From assembly GCF_031157275.1 (NCBI RefSeq), contig NZ_JAVIFW010000001.1, positions 744,001-808,000 on the forward strand: DNA of 64,000 nt. Direction: 5' to 3'. The position numbers and the translations under genes were made by a program. The notes under the pieces are model-generated. The model worked only from the letters and a program-made list of their open reading frames with translations, was not told the origin of the DNA and searched no databases. This document shows, piece after piece, positions 59,528 through 64,000 of this stretch; the first letter of the stretch is position 1; every line of letters starts with the position of its first letter. Source of the DNA: Streptomyces sp. LHD-70 (lineage in GTDB: Bacteria; Actinomycetota; Actinomycetes; Streptomycetales; Streptomycetaceae).

Positions 59528-60685
59528 ATGGCCGAGGCCTACCTCGTCGAAGCGGTCCGCACCCCCGTGGGGCGCCGCAAGGGCGCACTCGCCGGGGAAC
59601 ACCCCGCCGACCTCGGGGCGCACGTCCTGAAGGCGCTCGTCGAACGGTCCGGGATCGACCCCGCCGCCGTCGAGGACGTCGTCCTCGGCTGCCTCGACAC
59701 CATCGGCCCGCAGGCCGGTGACATCGCCCGCACCGCCTGGCTCGCCGCCGGACTGCCCGAGGAGGTGCCCGGCACCACCGTCGACCGGCAGTGCGGCTCG
59801 TCCCAGCAGGCCCTGCACTTCGCCGCCCAGGGCGTGCTCTCGGGCACCCAGGACCTGGTCGTCGCGGGCGGCGTGCAGAACATGTCGATGGTCCCCATCG
59901 CGTACGCGTCCCGGCAGGCCGGAGAGCCCCTCGGCCTCACGGACGGCCCCTTCCACGGCTCCCGCGGCTGGCGCGCGCGGTACGGGGACCAGCCCGTCAA
60001 CCAGTTCCACGGCGCGCAGCTGATCGCCGAGAAGTGGGGGATCTCCCGGCGCGACATGGAGGAGTTCGCCCTCCGCTCCCACCAGCGCGCGATCCGCGCC
60101 GCCGACGAGGGCCGCTTCGACCGCGAGATCGTCGCGTACGGCGAGATGGCCGCCGACGAGGGCCCGCGCCGCGACACCACCCTGGACAAGATGGCCGCAC
60201 TCGCCCCGGTCGTCGAGGGCGGCACCATCACCGCCGCCTGCTCCTCGCAGGTCTCCGACGGCGCCGCCGCCCTCCTCGTCGCCTCCGAACGGGCCGTACG
60301 GGAGCACGGGCTGACGCCGCGCGCCCGCGTGCACCACCTGTCCGTGCGCGGCGAGGACCCCATCCGGATGCTGTCCGCGCCGATCCCGGCGACCGCGTAC
60401 GCCCTGAAGAAGGCCGGCATGTCGCTCGACGAGATCGACCTTGTCGAGATCAACGAGGCCTTCGCGCCCGTGGTGCTCGCCTGGCTGAAGGAGACCGGCG
60501 CCGACCCGGAGCGGGTCAACGTCAACGGCGGCGCCATCGCCCTCGGCCACCCGCTCGGCGCGACCGGCGCCCGGCTCATGACGACGCTGCTCGGCGAACT
60601 GGAACGCACCGGCGGCCGCTACGGGCTGCAGACCATGTGCGAGGGCGGGGGCCAGGCCAACGTGACGATCGTCGAACGGCTCTGA
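59528..60685 (+). CDS. Acetyl-CoA acetyltransferase, FadA6-like thiolase
   Basis: A 385-residue thiolase. Nucleophile Cys89 in VDRQCGSSQQAL, the His in GGAIALGHPLGATGARL and the second Cys in MCEGGGQANVTI. Similarity to mycobacterial FadA6 is strong by eye (for example YGLQTMCEGGG and EINEAFAPVV contexts) and it is in the same gene order behind KstR2. ATG 59528 has GGGAG at 6 bases; a TTG at 59516 is less likely. A long hairpin ends the operon at 60738-60771. Confidence 0.93.
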   Translation: MAEAYLVEAVRTPVGRRKGALAGEHPADLGAHVLKALVERSGIDPAAVEDVVLGCLDTIGPQAGDIARTAWLAAGLPEEVPGTTVDRQCGSSQQALHFAAQGVLSGTQDLVVAGGVQNMSMVPIAYASRQAGEPLGLTDGPFHGSRGWRARYGDQPVNQFHGAQLIAEKWGISRRDMEEFALRSHQRAIRAADEGRFDREIVAYGEMAADEGPRRDTTLDKMAALAPVVEGGTITAACSSQVSDGAAALLVASERAVREHGLTPRARVHHLSVRGEDPIRMLSAPIPATAYALKKAGMSLDEIDLVEINEAFAPVVLAWLKETGADPERVNVNGGAIALGHPLGATGARLMTTLLGELERTGGRYGLQTMCEGGGQANVTIVERL

Positions 60686-60737
60686 CCGGAGTCACGGCCG
60701 TCGGTACACCGCACGTATGCCCAGGTCAGAGGCCTCG

Positions 60738-60771
60738 TACCGCCCACGTGGCAGGCGTCACGTGGGCGGTA
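60738..60771 (+). terminator. Terminator of the SDR-regulator-thiolase operon
   Basis: Perfect 13-base arms (60738-60750 and 60759-60771) with an eight-base loop, 52 bases after the thiolase stop. It separates the operon from the cold-shock leader. Confidence 0.82.
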
Positions 60772-60783
60772 GCCCGAATCGTG

Positions 60784-60797
60784 CTAGGGTGACCTAG
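60784..60797 (+). promoter_or_regulatory. Palindrome / possible -10 region of the cold-shock gene
   Basis: CTAGG-GTGA-CCTAG, which includes TAGGGT, a plausible Streptomyces -10 hexamer. A matching -35 is not clear. If this is the promoter, the leader before the cold-shock ATG is about 180 bases. Confidence 0.35.
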
Positions 60798-60826
60798 TTG
60801 CAGTTTTGGTACCCATGAACTTTATG

Positions 60827-60866
60827 TGCGCCTGACGGGAATGATCCTCAGGCGCATTTTTGTTTT
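60827..60866 (+). terminator. U-tract hairpin in the cold-shock gene leader (possible attenuator)
   Basis: Arms TGCGCCTGA (60827-60835) and TCAGGCGCA (60848-60856), then TTTTTGTTTT. A canonical factor-independent terminator with a U-tract is unusual in Streptomyces. It lies after the thiolase terminator and before the cold-shock start, so it is probably within the leader. Confidence 0.7.
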
Positions 60867-60972
60867 CCGGCCGTTCCGGTTCTATTCCGGCCGCTCCGGA
60901 CGGGGCTCAAGCGCGACAAGGGGAGCCACGAGGTGTGACTCCCTGGATCTGCCCCAACAGAAGGAGAAAAAC

Positions 60973-61176
60973 ATGGCCACCGGAACCGTGAAGTGGTTCA
61001 ACTCGGAAAAGGGCTTCGGCTTCATCGAGCAGGACGGCGGCGGCGCCGACGTCTTCGCCCACTACTCCAACATCGCGACCCAGGGCTTCCGTGAGCTCCA
61101 GGAGGGCCAGAAGGTCACCTTCGACGTCACGCAGGGCCAGAAGGGCCCGCAGGCGGAGAACATCCTCCCGGCCTGA
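60973..61176 (+). CDS. Cold-shock protein (CspA family)
   Basis: Single OB-fold nucleic-acid chaperone of 67 residues. RNP1 KGFGFI and RNP2 VFAHYS are intact, and the start [14 protein letters not shown] is typical. ATG 60973 has AAGGAG at 7 bases. It has its own leader with a U-tract hairpin and its own terminator at 61203-61234. A DEAD-box helicase gene follows, a common functional pairing in RNA remodelling. Confidence 0.96.
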   Translation: MATGTVKWFNSEKGFGFIEQDGGGADVFAHYSNIATQGFRELQEGQKVTFDVTQGQKGPQAENILPA

Positions 61177-61202
61177 CGTCCGGGGGATCGCGCATCCCAC
61201 AG

Positions 61203-61234
61203 CCGGGGCCCGCACCAGCCGGTGCGGGCCCCGG
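61203..61234 (+). terminator. Terminator after the cold-shock gene
   Basis: Perfect 14-base arms (61203-61216 and 61221-61234), four-base loop, then TTTCTG. It overlaps the formal upstream end of the helicase reading frame. Confidence 0.88.
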
Positions 61235-62883
61235 TTTCTGCCGTCGGTCTCCGGACCGGGGGCTCGACGCTCCAGGAGGGCATCATCGGCACGACCAGCT
61301 CCGCACGTCCCGCCCGCGGCACCAGGAACGGCGGCAACACCAACCGGCGCAAGGCCACGCCCCGCCGCGCCGTGCCTTCGCAGGGCGAGTTCGCCGTACC
61401 GGAGTCCGTCACGCCAGCGCTGCCCGCCGTGACGTCGTTCGCGGAGCTCGACCTGCCCGAGGCCCTGCTCGGCACCCTCGCCGCCCAGGGCGTCACCGAG
61501 CCCTTCCCGATCCAGGGCGCGACGCTGCCCAACTCGCTCGCGGGGCGCGATCTGCTCGGCCGCGGCCGCACCGGCTCCGGCAAGACCCTCGCCTTCGGCC
61601 TCGCCCTGCTCGCCCGCACCGCGGGCCGCCGCGCCGAGCCCAAGGCGCCGCTCGCCCTGGTCCTGGTGCCCACACGCGAGCTCGCCCAGCAGGTCACCGA
61701 CGCCCTCACCCCGTACGCCGACGCCCTGCGGATACGCCTCACGACCGTCGTCGGCGGGCTCTCCATCGGACGGCAGGCGGGTGCGCTGCGGCGCGGCGCC
61801 GAAGTCGTCGTGGCCACGCCCGGACGCCTCAAGGACCTCATCGACCGCGGCGACTGCACGCTCGGCGACGTCGCCATCACCGTCCTCGACGAGGCCGACC
61901 AGATGGCCGACATGGGCTTCATGCCGCAGGTCACGGCCCTCCTGAAGCAGGTCGAGCCGGACGGGCAGCGGCTGCTGTTCTCCGCGACGCTCGACCGGAA
62001 CATCGACAAGCTCGTCCGGATGTTCCTCAGCGACCCCGTGGTGCACTCCGTCGACCCGTCCGCGGGCGCGGTCGTCACCATGGACCACCACGTGCTGCAC
62101 GTCGCCGACGAGACCGACAAGAAGGCCGTCGCCGTGCGGATCGCCGCCCGCGACGGACGCGTCATCCTCTTCGTCGACACCAAGCGCGCCGCCGACCGCT
62201 TCGCGAAGCGGCTGCTCGGCCAGGGCGTGCCCGCGGCCGCGCTGCACGGCGGGCGCTCGCAGTCGCAGCGCAACCGCACGCTCGAGCAGTTCAAGACCGG
62301 CGTCGTCACCGCGCTCGTCGCCACCAACGTCGCCGCGCGCGGCATCCACGTCGACGACCTCGACCTGGTCGTGAACGTGGACCCGCCGACCGACCACAAG
62401 GACTATCTGCACCGCGGCGGCCGCACGGCCCGCGCGGGCGCCTCCGGCAGCGTCGTCACGCTCGTCCTGCCCGAGGAGAAGCGCGAGATGAGCCGCCTGA
62501 TGTCGGTCGCCGGCATCAACGCGACCACCACCCGCATCCGCTCGACGGACGAGCAGCTCGCCGGCATCACGGGCGCGCGCGAGCCGTCCGGCGTACCGGT
62601 GACGCTTCCGGCGCCGGCGCCGCAGCAGCCTGCCCGGTCGTCGTCCGGCGGCCCGTCGCGTTCGTCCCGGTCGTCCGGTTCGTCGCGGTCACGTTCGCGG
62701 TCGGGCTCCGGGTCCGGTCGCGGGGCTCGTACGGGTAACGGCTCGGCGGCCACTGCCGGCTCGGGTACCCGTGGTGCCGGTGCGGGTAGCGCCGCGGGCG
62801 CCAAGTCCGGTGCTGGGCAGCGCAGTTCGGGCGGTTCGAGGCGGCGGTCGCAGGGCGGCGGGGGGCGGCGCGCGGCGGCTTAG
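61222..62883 (+). CDS. DEAD-box RNA helicase (start uncertain)
   Basis: ATP-dependent RNA helicase of up to 553 residues. Q-motif FPIQGATLPNSLAG, Walker A GRTGSGKT, PTRELAQQ, VLDEADQMADMGF, LFSATLDRN and HRGGRTARAG are all present; the C-terminal ~110 residues are a Ser/Gly/Arg-rich tail likely to bind RNA. The start is a puzzle: GTG 61222 lies inside the cold-shock terminator and has no Shine-Dalgarno. A strong AGGAGGG at 61274-61280 is followed only by in-frame ATC codons (61282, 61285), and the family N-terminus would begin about there. I give the longest frame; the true start is probably 61282-61291 with a rare start codon. Confidence 0.88.
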   Translation: MRAPVSAVGLRTGGSTLQEGIIGTTSSARPARGTRNGGNTNRRKATPRRAVPSQGEFAVPESVTPALPAVTSFAELDLPEALLGTLAAQGVTEPFPIQGATLPNSLAGRDLLGRGRTGSGKTLAFGLALLARTAGRRAEPKAPLALVLVPTRELAQQVTDALTPYADALRIRLTTVVGGLSIGRQAGALRRGAEVVVATPGRLKDLIDRGDCTLGDVAITVLDEADQMADMGFMPQVTALLKQVEPDGQRLLFSATLDRNIDKLVRMFLSDPVVHSVDPSAGAVVTMDHHVLHVADETDKKAVAVRIAARDGRVILFVDTKRAADRFAKRLLGQGVPAAALHGGRSQSQRNRTLEQFKTGVVTALVATNVAARGIHVDDLDLVVNVDPPTDHKDYLHRGGRTARAGASGSVVTLVLPEEKREMSRLMSVAGINATTTRIRSTDEQLAGITGAREPSGVPVTLPAPAPQQPARSSSGGPSRSSRSSGSSRSRSRSGSGSGRGARTGNGSAATAGSGTRGAGAGSAAGAKSGAGQRSSGGSRRRSQGGGGRRAAA

Positions 62884-62895
62884 GGTCGCGCCTGC

Positions 62896-62926
62896 GGGGC
62901 GGGGCTGAGTTTCCCCTCCCCGCCCC
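62896..62926 (+). terminator. Hairpin after the DEAD-box helicase gene
   Basis: Perfect 9-base arms GGGGCGGGG (62896-62904) and CCCCGCCCC (62918-62926), the second being part of the interspersed pyrimidine repeat. It is followed by ttccctaaa. Confidence 0.65.
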
Positions 62927-62931
62927 TTCCC
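62910..62931. repeat. 22-base pyrimidine repeat, copy 2
   Basis: Identical to 36239-36260. Here it provides one arm of the helicase terminator, which suggests these repeats act as mobile or conserved terminator halves. Confidence 0.65.
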
Positions 62932-63025
62932 TAAAGACTGCCGTCGGCTTCGTTGTTCGGCTGCCGCGCCGTCGTGGTTGATCGCGCCCCGCGGCGGAGC
63001 CGCTGATGTCACAGCCCCGCGCCCC

Positions 63026-63919
63026 TCAGGGCGCTACCAGTTGCCGTCGGAGACGTGCGAGCGTGCGCAGGTCCAGGCCGAGGCCCCGGACCAGGTAGCC
63101 GGCCAGGCTGCCGTACCGCCGTTCCACCTCGTCCCGCGCCGCGCGGAGGTAGTCGCGGCGGACCTCCTGGACCGGGATCAGCAGGTCCGGGTTCTGCATC
63201 AGGCCCGCCGCCTTCAGGGCCTCGCGGGTGCGGAGGTCGGCCTCCGCGCGGTACGTGTTGGAGAGCAGGAAGTCCCGCTCGGCCGTCGCGCCCGGCACCC
63301 CGATCGCGCGCAGGAGCAGCCAACTCACCCAGCCCGTACGGTCCTTGCCGGACGTGCAGTGGTAGAGGAGAGGGCCCGTGTCCGCGGCGGCGATGTCACG
63401 CAGTGTCAGCGCGAACTGTTCACGGCCCGCCGCGTCCGTGACGAACGCGCGGTAGATGCCCCGCATCTGCTCCTCCGCCCGGCCGCCGCCCAGCCACTTC
63501 TCCTGCTCCACCGGATCCTTCGTACCGATGACCTGCAGCAGCCGCGCGTACAGGCCCAGGTCGCTCACCGGCCTCGCGAGCGCCCGGACCCCCGCGGGCA
63601 GCCGGTCCTGGCCGTTGTGCTCGACCTCGAACGGCACCCGGAAGTCGACCACGCGGCCGAGGTCGAGCCCGCCGAGCGTTCTCACGTCGGCGTCGGTGAG
63701 CTTGCCGAGTTCATCGGCGCGGTACGCGAGGCCGTACCGGACGGCGGCGCCGTCGTAGGTGCGGTACCCGCCCAAGTCGCGGACGTTGACCGCGCCCTCC
63801 AGCCGGATGTGCCGCACGCCCGTGCGGAGCCCGCCCGCGAAGGCCGGCGGGGCCGTGAGTGCGGCGGCGGACAGGGACAGGGCGGCGGTGCTCAGCAGTG
63901 CGCGTCGGGACAGAGCCAT
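63026..63919 (-). CDS. Exported tyrosine-phosphatase-like protein
   Basis: A 297-residue protein of the Tyr/Ser protein phosphatase (Y_phosphatase3) family. The active-site loop is YHCTSGKDRTGW (HCxxGKDRTG), and NVRDLGGYRT near the N-terminus is the second family signature. It starts with a Tat-like signal (SRRALLSTAALSLSAAALTA, cleavage near AFA), so it acts outside the membrane. ATG 63919 is the start. It converges on the DEAD-box helicase gene. Substrate may be phosphoinositide or phosphotyrosine; not determined. Confidence 0.92.
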   Translation of the reverse strand: MALSRRALLSTAALSLSAAALTAPPAFAGGLRTGVRHIRLEGAVNVRDLGGYRTYDGAAVRYGLAYRADELGKLTDADVRTLGGLDLGRVVDFRVPFEVEHNGQDRLPAGVRALARPVSDLGLYARLLQVIGTKDPVEQEKWLGGGRAEEQMRGIYRAFVTDAAGREQFALTLRDIAAADTGPLLYHCTSGKDRTGWVSWLLLRAIGVPGATAERDFLLSNTYRAEADLRTREALKAAGLMQNPDLLIPVQEVRRDYLRAARDEVERRYGSLAGYLVRGLGLDLRTLARLRRQLVAP

Positions 63920-64000
63920 GGCTGAACTCCCGTACGGGGAAAGGGAATCACTGGAATCACCCTGGTGTCGGCAGGGCGCCTGACGTGTGCGGACGGTGCA

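Overview
The base composition (very GC-rich), the frequent GTG starts, the dense four-base ATGA/GTGA gene overlaps and the gene content (PriA in place of separate HisA and TrpF, the trpC-trpM-trpB-trpA order, the TIGR02234 and HGxxPAAW proteins) point to the core chromosome of a Streptomyces species. From memory, the gene order matches the conserved phoD - dnaE - his - trp - gltBD segment of Streptomyces coelicolor read in reverse locus order. No rRNA, tRNA, CRISPR array, transposase or phage gene was seen.

Layout. 1-5.7 kb, minus strand: a truncated Ser/Thr kinase, Tat-exported alkaline phosphatase PhoD, a membrane-anchored DsbA-like protein, an integral membrane protein and a DUF2252 protein. 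5.9-9.4 kb: dnaE (DNA polymerase III alpha), followed by a 59-residue basic protein not annotated by long-ORF methods. 10-18 kb: a NYN-domain protein, an ABC-2 exporter pair, a DUF2567 protein, and on the minus strand a YbaK deacylase, a LON-domain protein, a TPR-like protein and a large membrane protein. 18.2-24 kb: the his operon hisD-hisC-hisB-(54-aa membrane protein)-hisH-priA-ridA-hisF. 24-27 kb: a panE-like gene that looks 3'-truncated, a P450 and a TIGR03085 protein. 27-34.3 kb: hisI-trpE with three small membrane-protein genes, then trpC-trpM-trpB-trpA. 34.4-36.2 kb: a second DsbA-like protein and lgt. 36.4-43.4 kb, minus strand: an apparent six-gene operon with four consecutive ADP-ribosylglycohydrolase paralogues, a CoA-transferase and a CitE-like lyase. 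43.7-50.8 kb: a VIT-family transporter and gltB-gltD. 51-54.3 kb: a carbohydrate ABC importer without its own ATPase. 54.3-60.7 kb: an SDR, a VWA protein, and a block resembling part of the mycobacterial KstR2 regulon (two acyl-CoA dehydrogenases, IpdF-like SDR, KstR2-like regulator, FadA6-like thiolase). 60.9-64 kb: a cold-shock protein with a structured leader, a DEAD-box helicase and a Tat-exported tyrosine-phosphatase-like protein.

How the parts fit. The two amino-acid operons are linked by PriA, which supplies the TrpF step missing from the trp genes, and by hisI lying 11 bases before trpE. HisH/HisF and GltBD both handle glutamine nitrogen; the gltB leader holds two candidate GlnR boxes. 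Lgt and the lipobox of the solute-binding protein belong to lipoprotein export, and PhoD, the phosphatase-like protein and the two DsbA-like proteins are extracytoplasmic.

The most interesting items are the four-paralogue ADP-ribosylglycohydrolase operon with direct repeats at its edges and one member that seems to have lost a metal-binding Asp; the KstR2-like block with a near-consensus operator; the small ORFs inside the his and trp operons; the palindrome at the broken end of the panE-like gene; and a U-tract hairpin inside the apparent cold-shock leader. All calls rest on reading the sequence; no searches or structure predictions were run.
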